DNA of 64,000 nt. Origin: JACKCR01 sp041390305 (GTDB taxonomy: Bacteria; Eisenbacteria; RBG-16-71-46; CAIMUX01). A program made the translations under genes and the position numbers. Positions within the stretch are counted from its first letter, which is position 1; every line of letters begins with the position of its first letter. Location of the stretch: NCBI GenBank assembly GCA_041390305.1, contig JAWKQE010000002.1, forward strand, positions 124,001 to 188,000. Direction: 5' to 3'. Below are positions 35,885 to 46,171 of this stretch, in pieces. The notes below the pieces were generated by a model. It saw only the letters and a program-made list of their open reading frames with translations. It was not told the DNA's origin and searched no databases.

Positions 35885-38869
35885 ATGAGATTGCGCCCAC
35901 TCCCCAGCTCCTCTCGTCTCGTCGTTCCATCCATCGCTGCTGTGCTGCTCAGCCTGGCATCTGGTGGGGCGTTTCCCTTGGTGCCCGTCGCTCCGGACGC
36001 AATCGCGGCGGACAGACTCCCTTCCGAGGCGGTCTCGACGTCTCGGGCCTTGGGGCGTCCGCTCTTCACCCAGATGACGAGAGGCGTGAACCAGGACCGC
36101 GTCGTCGTGAAGCTCGGAGAAGAGAGCGGCGCGCGCATCCGCAACGGACAGGCGGTCTCGCTCACCGGGTTCGATCTCGCGCCGCTTGCGGGCCTTGTCG
36201 CGTCGGTGCCCGGCGCGACTCTCTCGCCCCGGTTCTCGAAGTCCGAGTCCCTGCTCGATGAGATGCGGCGTGACGGAGAGGCGCGGACGAAGCACTCCCT
36301 GCCGGACCTCAACCTCTACGCGATGATCGAACTGCCTTCGCTCGGAGACGAGATCGCGGCCGAGGTGAGGCTCGCGGATCTGCTTACCGCCCTCGACAGC
36401 GTTCCCGGAGTCGAGATGGCCTGGGCCGAGCCGATCGCTCAGCCTGGTGGTTTGGTCGAAGCCCTCAGCTCCGCCCTGGCCGCGGACGCCACGGTGACGG
36501 GCCTGGCCGCTGGCTCCGCCGTTTCCGGCTCTGCCGCCGTCGACGGTGTTGCTGGTTCCGTCGCTTCCGGCTCTGCCGTCGTCGACGGCTCTGCTGTCGT
36601 CGACGGCATCTCCGGGTTCGCCGGCGCCGGAACTACCCCCGACTTCTCTCCGCTGCAGGGCTATCTGTACGACGCGCCCGTCGGCATCGAAGCGGAGACG
36701 GCGTGGACGTTCCCGGGTGGTCTCGGAGCGGGCGTCGACTTCCTCGACCTCGAGTGGGGCTGGCTCTTCGCGCACGAGGATCTGCCCGATCCTTTCTATA
36801 CCGCGGGTGACTACGGAACCGACGACCACGGCACGGCGGTCTACGGCGAAGTCGCCGGGATCCACAACGGTTTCGGCATCAACGGAATCGCCGCGGACGT
36901 CCGCGCGGGAGTCGTCTCGCTCAACACGTTCTCGATTCCGGACGCGATCCTCGACGCCGGCAGCGTGCTCGATCCGGGCTCCGTCTTCCTCATGGAAGTG
37001 CAGTGCTCCGGCCCCGAGAACTGGATGCCGTGCGAGTGGTGGCAGGACGTGTTCGACGCGATCCAGGTCGTGACCGCTACCGGCGTGATCTGCGTCGAGG
37101 CCGGCGGCAATGGAACGGTCAACCTCGACGACGCTCTCTACGGAAACCTCTTCGATCGTCGCGTCCGTGACAGTGGCGCGATCGTGGTCGGCGCCGGGAC
37201 TCCGAACGGGCTCAACGCGGAGGGCTTCTCCAACTACGGAACGCGGACGGACCTCCAGGGCTGGGGCTCGTCCATCGTCACCACCTGCTGCGGCGATCTC
37301 CAGGGCGGAGACCCGGAGGTGCGGTACACCGCCGGCTTCAACGGCACATCGGGCGCGTCGCCGATCGTCACCGGCGCGATTGCGTCGCTTCAGGGACAGG
37401 CCCTCGCGCTCTTCGGGGAGCCGATGACGCCGGACCTGGTCGAGGAGATCTTCAGTGCCACGGGTTCGGCCTGGACCGGCGACCGGCAGATCGGAGAGCG
37501 TCCGAATCTCGTCGCGGCGCGTGACCGTCTCCTTCTCGGATACGGCAACGTCGACGTGCTCGTGCGCGACGGCGACACGCTCGAACCGCTCGAGGGTCGC
37601 GTGATCCAGATCGTCGAGACCGGTCGGCTCGATCTGACCGGGCCGACGGGGGAGACGTCGCTCCAACTCAGCGCCACGAACCTCACGATCCGGGCCGAGG
37701 GCGACTTCTTCTACGTTCCGAGTGACGTTCCGGTCACGGTCGTCCATGGGCAGACGCAGAGCATCGTGATCGACCTCTTCCGTGCGCCGTTCGGGTCGAT
37801 CGAGGGTGTCGTGCGGAACTCGACCGGTACCGCGGTGCCGGATGCGATCGTGGAACTGTTGGATGCGCCGCTTCCGTCCGTTCTCACCGACGCGTCCGGT
37901 GCGTTCGTCCTCGATGGAGTTCCCGAGAACACGGGCTATCTCGTCACCGCCTTCGGCGTGCCGGGGCTCGGGGTCGGATATGCCGAGCTCGACGTCGTCG
38001 GCAGCCAAGCGGCGGAGTGGAATCCGATGCTTCCGTCCGCGGAGACGTTCGAGGCGGATGGCGGCGGATACGTTCCGTTCGGCGAATGGGATCGCGGTAC
38101 GCCCAACTACCCGTCTTCCGATCCGCCGCCGACCTTCTCCGGCGTCAACGTGTGGGGGACGGACATCCACGGTCCGTACGAGGACGTGCAGATTTCCTAC
38201 CTCACGTCTCCGGTCTTCGACACGAGCGAGGCGGAGAAGCTGATCCTAACGTTCCACCACTGGTACTGGACCGATCCGGACGACGGCGGGCAGATCCAGG
38301 TGTGGGACGCGGGGCAGAACCGCTGGGTCGTCGTCGAACCCGTCGGCGGATACCCGGACGACTCGATCCAGGTGCTCAACTTCACCGGCGGCTACAACGG
38401 TTACACCTCGGATGGATACCGTCCCGCCATCTTCGATCTCTCTTCGTGGATGGGCGGCGACTTCCAGTTCCGCTTCTACTTCCGCAGCAACATCTCCGGG
38501 CACAAGCTCGGCTGGTACGTCGACGACGTTGCGCTCGACATGGGTCTCCTCGATCCCGCGGACGCTCCCGAGTTCAGCGCGGGCACAGGAGACGGGCTCC
38601 GCGTCGAGAGCGTCTCGCCGAATCCGTTCCGTGGAACGAGCACCTTGTCCTACGCACTCACCGCCCCAACGCCGGTGCGCGTCGAGTTCTTCGCGGCCGA
38701 CGGCACCGTCGTGCGTCGGGTCGACCTGGGTTCGCAGGCAGCCGGGCGTCACGAGCTCGAGTGGGACGGCCTGGACGACGCAGGCCACGTGATCAGTGCA
38801 GGGACCTACTTCTACAAGGTCCGCGCCGGTGACTCCGAAGCGACCGGACGGATCGTCCGGGTGAAGTAG
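35885..38869 (+). CDS. Secreted subtilisin-like serine protease with FlgD-like sorting domain
   Basis: The 994-residue protein starts at ATG 35885 with a signal peptide. The catalytic triad of S8 peptidases is visible: Asp near residue 288 in GVDFLDLEWGW, His near 316 in TDDHGTAVYGEVAG, and Ser near 489 in FNGTSGASPIVTGAIASLQG. The Asp motif is atypical (LDLEWG in place of the usual DTG). A low-complexity Ser/Ala/Val/Gly linker precedes the protease domain (residues about 200-245). After it come a carboxypeptidase-regulatory-like domain (GSIEGVVRNSTGTAVPDAIV) and a jelly-roll domain (FDLSSWMGGDFQFRFYF, HKLGWYVDDVALDM). A FlgD-like sorting domain ends the chain (VSPNPFRGTSTLSYAL, ISAGTYFYKVRAGDSEATGR). 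It is probably secreted to degrade proteins outside the cell. Confidence 0.9.
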   Translation: MRLRPLPSSSRLVVPSIAAVLLSLASGGAFPLVPVAPDAIAADRLPSEAVSTSRALGRPLFTQMTRGVNQDRVVVKLGEESGARIRNGQAVSLTGFDLAPLAGLVASVPGATLSPRFSKSESLLDEMRRDGEARTKHSLPDLNLYAMIELPSLGDEIAAEVRLADLLTALDSVPGVEMAWAEPIAQPGGLVEALSSALAADATVTGLAAGSAVSGSAAVDGVAGSVASGSAVVDGSAVVDGISGFAGAGTTPDFSPLQGYLYDAPVGIEAETAWTFPGGLGAGVDFLDLEWGWLFAHEDLPDPFYTAGDYGTDDHGTAVYGEVAGIHNGFGINGIAADVRAGVVSLNTFSIPDAILDAGSVLDPGSVFLMEVQCSGPENWMPCEWWQDVFDAIQVVTATGVICVEAGGNGTVNLDDALYGNLFDRRVRDSGAIVVGAGTPNGLNAEGFSNYGTRTDLQGWGSSIVTTCCGDLQGGDPEVRYTAGFNGTSGASPIVTGAIASLQGQALALFGEPMTPDLVEEIFSATGSAWTGDRQIGERPNLVAARDRLLLGYGNVDVLVRDGDTLEPLEGRVIQIVETGRLDLTGPTGETSLQLSATNLTIRAEGDFFYVPSDVPVTVVHGQTQSIVIDLFRAPFGSIEGVVRNSTGTAVPDAIVELLDAPLPSVLTDASGAFVLDGVPENTGYLVTAFGVPGLGVGYAELDVVGSQAAEWNPMLPSAETFEADGGGYVPFGEWDRGTPNYPSSDPPPTFSGVNVWGTDIHGPYEDVQISYLTSPVFDTSEAEKLILTFHHWYWTDPDDGGQIQVWDAGQNRWVVVEPVGGYPDDSIQVLNFTGGYNGYTSDGYRPAIFDLSSWMGGDFQFRFYFRSNISGHKLGWYVDDVALDMGLLDPADAPEFSAGTGDGLRVESVSPNPFRGTSTLSYALTAPTPVRVEFFAADGTVVRRVDLGSQAAGRHELEWDGLDDAGHVISAGTYFYKVRAGDSEATGRIVRVK

Positions 38870-38915
38870 TCCGAAGTCGAACCGGCGCTGGCCGTGCGCG
38901 TAGGCATGGCTGCGA

Positions 38916-40079
38916 TCAAGGGCAGGTGGGGTGGATCATCGCGATCCGCCTCACCGTCGTGTTTCCCGACTGCGTGAAGCTCCCGCCCACGATGAGCGAC
39001 CCTTCGTGCTCGAACGAACAGAAGATCGAGAGATCGAAGCCCGCACCGACCGAGGACCAGCTCGTGCCGTCCCACCGCGCGATGAACGGTGAGGTCGATT
39101 CCTCACCCGAGCGGAAGAGTCCCGTCGCGTAGAGACAGTCCCCGACGACGGTGAGGGAGAGGACCTGGTCGCCGAGTCCGAGCCCCATCGGCAACCATTC
39201 GCTGCCGTCCCACTGCGCGATGTTCGCCACCGTGCTCGATCCTGCCTGCGTGAAGTTCCCGCCCGCGATGAGTCGGTCCCGGTAGACGGCGAGCGCGTAG
39301 ATCGGTCCGTCGATACCACCACCCAGTCTCTCCCAGTTCCCGGACCCGGCGTCCCATCGTCCGAGATACGGGACTTCCCGCTGTCCGGAGTTCGTGAAGC
39401 TGCCCCCGGCGTAGATCTCTCCACGGTAGAAGGTGAGCGCACTCACGAGAGCGTCGAATCCGTCCCCCAGAGGTCTCCAGATGCCGTCCTCACGGATGGC
39501 GACCCGGGACGCGGACCGACCGAGCTGGGTGAAGTCGCCACCGGCGACGAGTCGCCCCGGCTCGGCCGCGAACGCGAAGACCGGACCGTTCGGCCGCGCG
39601 TCGCGTTCCCAGACCGTTCCGTTCCACCTCGCCATGTAGTCGAGGGACGCACCGTCGGACGCGCTGAAGTAGCCGCCGGCATAGAGCGCGCCGCCGAACT
39701 CGATGAGCGCCTCCACGCCACCAGGGAGACCACCTCCCATGCGCTGCCAGTCCGTGCCGTCCCAAAGGGCCACGCCGTTGAGTTCGTCGCCGCTGACGAG
39801 GTCGTAGCGGAAGCCTCCACCGGCGACGATCTGCCCGCCGTGGCTGCCGAGGGCGTAGACCGAGCTGCCCATTCCCTGCCCCAGGGGGATTGCGGTGTCG
39901 CGCGGTCCGGAGGGGTTGTCGCCCCCGGCGGGCTTGGTCGGTGAGTCGTCCTCCCCGCAGGCAGAGGCCAGTGCAAGGGCGACCCCAACGAGCATGAGTC
40001 GTGCGAATCGGAAACATCGGGAGAGTCGAACTGCAGTTTCGGAAAGGCGAGGTATCTGCGAGGCACGATGACCCTGCAT
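38916..40079 (-). CDS. Beta-propeller lipoprotein with WDG/GGxFT repeats
   Basis: ATG 40079 has GGAGGAG eight bases upstream and gives 387 residues; the longer open frame beyond is not conserved. The start MQGHRASQIPRLSETAVRLS leads into a hydrophobic stretch ending with a lipobox, LALASAC|GEDDSP, so it is likely lipid-anchored. The rest is six to seven copies of a propeller blade with the pattern WDGTDWQRMGGGLPGGVEAL, then a short strand and LYAGGYFSASDG; later copies read RWDAGSGNWERLGGGIDG and RLIAGGNFTQAG. These repeats are common in exported proteins of uncultured phyla. Function is unknown. It lacks a C-terminal sorting domain, as expected for a lipoprotein. Confidence 0.83.
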   Translation of the reverse strand: MQGHRASQIPRLSETAVRLSRCFRFARLMLVGVALALASACGEDDSPTKPAGGDNPSGPRDTAIPLGQGMGSSVYALGSHGGQIVAGGGFRYDLVSGDELNGVALWDGTDWQRMGGGLPGGVEALIEFGGALYAGGYFSASDGASLDYMARWNGTVWERDARPNGPVFAFAAEPGRLVAGGDFTQLGRSASRVAIREDGIWRPLGDGFDALVSALTFYRGEIYAGGSFTNSGQREVPYLGRWDAGSGNWERLGGGIDGPIYALAVYRDRLIAGGNFTQAGSSTVANIAQWDGSEWLPMGLGLGDQVLSLTVVGDCLYATGLFRSGEESTSPFIARWDGTSWSSVGAGFDLSIFCSFEHEGSLIVGGSFTQSGNTTVRRIAMIHPTCP

Positions 40080-40471
40080 ATGAGGCTCCTCCAGCGGAGG
40101 GGATGGACCCGTCCGTTGACCCCCGGCGCGAGGAGAGGATTGCCTGGAGGGTATCACAGAGTCGGACGGCACGCGGGTCGCCCCTGGGTCTGTTGCGCGC
40201 CCGTTTGTTGAGTCCTTGCTGACGTCCCCCCATTTGCCGCATGCTGATGCCGATGATGATTCGAGCCGGGCCCCGACCGCTCGGCTATTCCTGAAGGGTG
40301 CTTTCAGGAAATACTGAAAGCAGCTCACCCCTTCTGAGATCGTGGAGCCCCTCGGCCGTATCAGGTCGCGCTGGGCTTCCCACATTCTCGGAGGATCAGG
40401 GGTGGCGGACACAGTGGCCTGCGGCACGCCGGTACCGTCCCAATCGGGCCGGAGCCGGGCCAGGAGGAACG
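40080..40471. other. Divergent intergenic region
   Basis: This 392-bp gap lies between the lipoprotein gene and the HAF-repeat gene. I see their ribosome sites (CTCCTCC at about 40085-40093 for the left gene, AGGAGG at 40462-40467 for the right) but no clear -35/-10 pair or small gene. CTTTCAGGAAATACTGAAAG near 40303 is an imperfect palindrome that could bind a regulator. Confidence 0.4.
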
Positions 40472-41789
40472 ATGAAGGTACGTTGTGGGTGGCTTCTTCT
40501 CGCCGCTACGTTGGTGACGGCGGGTGCGGCTTCGGCGGCTCCGGCACTGCACGCGCAGTATCTGGGGGAGTTTCGACCGTATCGCATGAACGAGACGGGT
40601 CAGATCATCGGGAATCAGACGTTCGGCGGGGCCGCACGCGGCTTCGTGGTGAGTGACTCGACCCCGCTGCTCTACCTGCCCTTGCCTCCCGGGATGGCGA
40701 GCAGTATCGCAACGGACATCAGTGACACGGGAGTCGTCGTCGGGGCCACCAGCGCCCAGGTGTCGCCCGAGTTCGGAGGCGTTGCGATCGCGTGGGACCC
40801 CGACGGCCAGGGCGGGTTCACGTACCGACTCCTCGGTGCGCTCCCCGGTCAGACTCTGGGGCGAGCGACAGCCGTCAACGATCTCGGCGACATCGTCGGA
40901 TGGTCCTCGGATGGTACGTACCGCTACGCAGCGCTCTTCACGGACCCTGACGGCGTGCAGAACCTGAACTCGCTGATCTTCGACCCCGTGGACATCAACA
41001 ACCAGCGTGTCGTGGTGGATGGTTCGTTCACCGTGAAGCGCCTCGATCTCGACACGATGGTGGTCGAGGACCTCGGCGTTCCCGCAGGCGGTGGCTACCT
41101 CGCGACCTCCTCCGTGCGGATCAACGAGGCGGGTCAGGTGGGTGGACTTGCCATCCGTGCCACCTCGCAGGACGCCGACCGGGAGCCGGCCCGATACACG
41201 GACGGCGTTGGCTGGGAGATCTTCGGACCGGTGGGCGTGCGCAATTCCGTCATGGACATGAACGAGCAGGGAGACTGCGCGATTCTGCTCTACACGGATC
41301 TCTACGTTCGCTACGAGGGTGGAGGGACTCACCGGGTAGAAGATCTCATCGTGGACGAAGTCGGCCACTGGGGCGTGTCCTATCTCTCCGGATTCACGCT
41401 CAACAGTTCCGGGTGGATCGCGACCTACGCAACGAACGACGTCACCGGTGAGGTGGGGACCATCCTCCTCAAGCCGAGCGACCCCGCGGGCGTCGACGAA
41501 GTGACGTCGACGTCCAGGTTGGCGCTGTCCGCCGGACCGAATCCGTTCCGCGACGGCTCGTTCCTCCGCTTCGAGCTGCCGAGTGCGGATCGCGTCTCGC
41601 TTCGGGTGGTCGACGTGAATGGCCGGACCGTTCGGGATCTTCTCGACCGCTCCGAACTGAGCGCCGGCGTGTGCATGAAGTCCGGTGGGACGGCCGGACC
41701 GAACAGGGTGAGAGCGCTTCGGCCGGTGTACTGCCGATCTGCGCGCGTCCAGCGATCGTGAGTCCGTGCGCATCGTCCGGATCGACTGA
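40472..41789 (+). CDS. Exported HAF-repeat protein with a FlgD-like sorting domain broken by two frameshifts
   Basis: CAGGAGGAAC ends just before ATG 40472. A signal peptide follows (LLLAATLVTAGAASA). The body carries HAF-type repeats with the pattern MNETGQIIGNQTFGG, ISDTGVVVGATSAQ, VNDLGDIVGWSSDG, INEAGQVGGLAI and LNSSGWIATYA. A FlgD-like domain begins SAGPNPFRDGSFLRFELPSA, and then the frame changes twice. HEVRWDGRTEQGESASAGV is in a second frame from 41674 and LRASSDRESVRIVRID in a third, ending at a TGA at 41787-41789. The uncorrected frame stops at 41761. Either the end of the gene is decaying or the sequence has two indel errors, near 41672 and 41730. Confidence 0.8.
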
Positions 41790-41850
41790 CCGAACCAGAC
41801 GTCGTCGGCAGAACCTCGAGAGTACGCAGATGGGAGCGGTGGGGTCCGGG

Positions 41851-43629
<1,779 letters not shown>

Positions 43630-43846
43630 GGGACGGATACCTCGACGCGGCGGAGCCACGACAGGTAGCTCACGTCCGGACCGAGGAATCTAGCAGAGCC
43701 CGGGAAGGCGTGGCAAAGGACGCCTACGCTCGGCGGTGAGAGATGGTAGGCTGAGGCCCGCTCCCACAGATCAGGAACCGCGTCCCCGTGGGGAAGTCGA
43801 CGTAAGTCCGGGGCACGGCCGCACTCTCGAAGCATGGAGGTTCGAC

Positions 43847-44539
43847 ATGGCGCTACAGATCGGTTCCTCTCCTTCGCTCCCGGCCAAGCGGAATCATCCT
43901 CGATGCGCTCCGTCGTCGCGGCGCGTCTCCTTCTGGTTCGCCGCCATGGCATTCGGCGTTGCCGCCCTGACCCTGATCCCGGTGTCGAATGCGTGGGCGG
44001 AGGACGGGGCGGCCGTCCTGTCGCGTGTCCTCCGGGCTTCGGGCCTCGATCACCTCAGCGAGAAGAAGCGGATCGCGTTCACCTTTCACGTCGAGGCTGG
44101 CGAGAACAAGGTCCAGCGTGCGTGGGAGTGGAACCTCGAGACCGACACGGTCCGGCAGGATGGTGCGGAAGTCGGGAAGACGCCCAAGTTCATCAACGAC
44201 GTCTACTGGCTGCTCTTTCCCGCCATGGTCGGCTGGGATCGCGACAAGGTCGAGTTCACCGCCGAGCCGTCCGTCGACGGGCCGCTCACGCAGCAGACGG
44301 TGACGAAGCTCACGGCGAAGTACGTGGACGGGGGCGGCGCGACGCCGAACGACATGTACGAACTCTACGTGGCTGGGAACGGAGACGTGGTGGAGTGGGC
44401 GTACCACAAGGCAGGGGCGGTGGAGCCGACGCGGCAGACGGCCTGGACGGGGTATGAAGTCATCGGTGGGCTGCGTCTTTCGCTCGACCGTCCCGGCGAC
44501 GGTTTCCGCGTCTGGTTCACCGACGTCGTCGTCGAGTAG
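43847..44539 (+). CDS. Exported protein of unknown function, LolA-like in style
   Basis: GGAGG at 43836-43840 precedes ATG 43847 by six bases, giving 230 residues. A long N-terminus ends in a hydrophobic signal (FWFAAMAFGVAALTLIPVSN, then AWAEDGAA). The rest is beta-rich without Cys: LSEKKRIAFTFHVEAGENKV, RAWEWNLETDTVRQDG, ELYVAGNGDVVEWAYHKAG, then LRLSLDRPGDGFRVWFTDVV. The alternating strand pattern resembles the half-barrel of LolA/LppX-type periplasmic lipid carriers, but this is weak. It is divergent from the ABC exporter gene. No operon partner. Confidence 0.6.
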   Translation: MALQIGSSPSLPAKRNHPRCAPSSRRVSFWFAAMAFGVAALTLIPVSNAWAEDGAAVLSRVLRASGLDHLSEKKRIAFTFHVEAGENKVQRAWEWNLETDTVRQDGAEVGKTPKFINDVYWLLFPAMVGWDRDKVEFTAEPSVDGPLTQQTVTKLTAKYVDGGGATPNDMYELYVAGNGDVVEWAYHKAGAVEPTRQTAWTGYEVIGGLRLSLDRPGDGFRVWFTDVVVE

Positions 44540-44556
44540 CCCGCCGTGACCAGCCG

Positions 44557-44579
44557 CGACATCGTTCCCTGCGATGTCG
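44557..44579 (+). terminator. Hairpin after the exported-protein gene
   Basis: CGACATCG at 44557-44564 pairs with CGATGTCG at 44572-44579 around a seven-base loop, 18 bases after the stop codon. There is no U tract, so its role is uncertain. Confidence 0.45.
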
Positions 44580-44701
44580 TGCGACGCAGCCTGTGCCGTG
44601 CCGAGTCGTCACTCGGCTCGGTATGCGAAACTCTGCTGAACCGTGGACGAGGAGCGGCACCAGCCGTTCGTCGTCACGCCACCGAACTCACTTCCGCGAG
44701 T

Positions 44702-44905
44702 TCAGCGAGCCGGTGCTTGTTCCTCGACACACTCGGCGTTGCGATGATTGCGGTCCGCCACGTGGGCGTCCCAGCAATCGACCGAACAGAAACGATGCGG
44801 GGCGCTCTTGCGATTGCAGCCGGAGACCGAGCACGCGTAGTAGATCTGATCGTAGTGGATGGTCTTCCCGCAAATGGAGCAGCGAGCCCAGCTGTTAGGT
44901 TCCAT
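44702..44905 (-). CDS. Small MYND/HIT-like zinc-finger protein
   Basis: A 67-residue protein starts at ATG 44905 with GGAGG nine bases upstream. It is mostly a zinc finger: Cys9 and Cys12 in ARCSICGK, Cys25 and Cys30 in YACSVSGC, Cys40 and Cys44 in HRFCSVDCWDAH, then His48 and Cys59. The spacing and FCSVDCWDAH core resemble MYND- or HIT-type fingers, which hold two zinc ions and bind proteins. Similar small proteins are known as conserved hypotheticals in several large-genome bacteria. It is cytoplasmic. Function unknown. It stands alone on the minus strand. Confidence 0.75.
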   Translation of the reverse strand: MEPNSWARCSICGKTIHYDQIYYACSVSGCNRKSAPHRFCSVDCWDAHVADRNHRNAECVEEQAPAR

Positions 44906-45156
44906 CGATGCATGCCTCCCTGGGCCGCCCGAACTGGGCGGCCAATGAGCGGGAAGGCTAGCGTTTCCGGACGCGGGAGGCTAGTACGGGGTTCGGCGGG
45001 TTCAAGCGGCTCGAGCTGGATGGCAAGCGCCCCGGGCCGGGGTAGGTTGCCGCGAGCGGAATCGGCGGTGCGAGCTGGACTCGACGGTTCTGGACGGGCG
45101 GGAATGGCAGGGCGACCCGGGCGGCCGCCCTGCCATGCGAATCCAGAGCGAACGGC

Positions 45157-45690
45157 CTAGTGGCCGCCGCCCATCAGTGCCTTTACCTTGTCCTCCGCGG
45201 CCTGGAAGAGCCCCTTCAGCTCGGTCAGCTTGGACGACATCGTGTCCTTGATCCCGGCGAGATCGAGATTCCCACCCGTGAGGTTCGCGACCGTGTCCTT
45301 CACCTCGGAGAGTTTCGTCTCGATCGTGCGGACGTAACCGTTCAGCTCCTCGTTGTGGAGCTTCGCGGCCGAGTCCTTGAGGCCGTTCAGCTGCTTGTCG
45401 AATCCCTCGAGCTGCTCGTTCCACTGAGACTTCAGCGCACCGAGCATGTCACCTGCCTGTTCCTTCACGTCGCCCGCGGCGGACTCGGCCTTCTCCATGG
45501 CGTCCTTGGCATGGTCACCCATGTCTCCGGCGGCGTCTTTCACGTCACCCGCGGCATCCTTGGCGACGTCCTTGGCCTCCGAAGCGGCCTGGTTCGCCTT
45601 GTCGGCGATCGATCCCTTCTCGCCCGAGCATCCCCAGGCGACCGTGATCGCGAGACAAGCGACGAGTATCATGCAGAACTTGATCTTCAT
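45157..45690 (-). CDS. Small lipoprotein with LEA-like amphipathic helical repeats
   Basis: ATG 45690 gives 177 residues. A lipobox is clear in LVACLAITVAWGC|SGEKGS. Residues about 28-85 form 11-residue-type Ala/Asp/Lys repeats (DKANQAASEAKDVAKDAAGD), as in late-embryogenesis-abundant and apolipoprotein-like helices. A second helical region follows (LEGFDKQLNGLKDSAAKLHN). It is probably anchored in a membrane facing the periplasm. A stress or envelope-protective role is inference. A hairpin lies in its leader. It is divergent from the M1 peptidase. Confidence 0.75.
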   Translation of the reverse strand: MKIKFCMILVACLAITVAWGCSGEKGSIADKANQAASEAKDVAKDAAGDVKDAAGDMGDHAKDAMEKAESAAGDVKEQAGDMLGALKSQWNEQLEGFDKQLNGLKDSAAKLHNEELNGYVRTIETKLSEVKDTVANLTGGNLDLAGIKDTMSSKLTELKGLFQAAEDKVKALMGGGH

Positions 45691-45728
45691 CAGGAACTTC
45701 CCCCTTCCGTGTCCCATCCTGGGACGAT

Positions 45729-45748
45729 CGTGCTTGGGAGCAAGCACG
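45729..45748 (-). promoter_or_regulatory. Hairpin in the lipoprotein leader
   Basis: CGTGCTTG and CAAGCACG form a perfect 8-bp stem with loop GGAG, 39 bases upstream of the start codon. It could be a regulatory hairpin or a leader structure. Confidence 0.45.
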
Positions 45749-46171
45749 GTTCCGCGACCACCACCTGTCATCCTAGGCCCGAACTCGCGGAGTGACCAGA
45801 TCGGACTCGGGAGCGGGGCATGTCCGACCGCACGACGTGCGCGGGAACCGCGCCCTCGGTCCGGATTCGATCCGATCTTTCTGAGCAGTTGCGATATGCT
45901 TCTCGTCGTGATCGACGACGGAGCGAACGGTGGAGGGGCGAAGTCTGAACACCGAGGGAGCGCGGCAACTCCGTTCGTGCGAATCGACGGCACGGCTGAT
46001 CTCGATCGCGCTGTCGACGGTTCTGCTGATGGCGTCGACGGGGTTCAGCGTAGACGCGTCTGACGGGCTCCCGGCATGGGGACGGGGGAAGGGTGGACGC
46101 GCGCACATCCGGATTGGACGGACTTGCTCCGTCGCGAGGGTTGAACGGATCGATGGAAGACGAGGCTGCTC
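45749..46171. other. Divergent intergenic region
   Basis: About 420 bases without a convincing gene; the open frames here are uninterrupted by chance in GC-rich DNA. GATATGCT at 45892-45899 is a possible -10 region. No other signal stands out. Confidence 0.4.
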
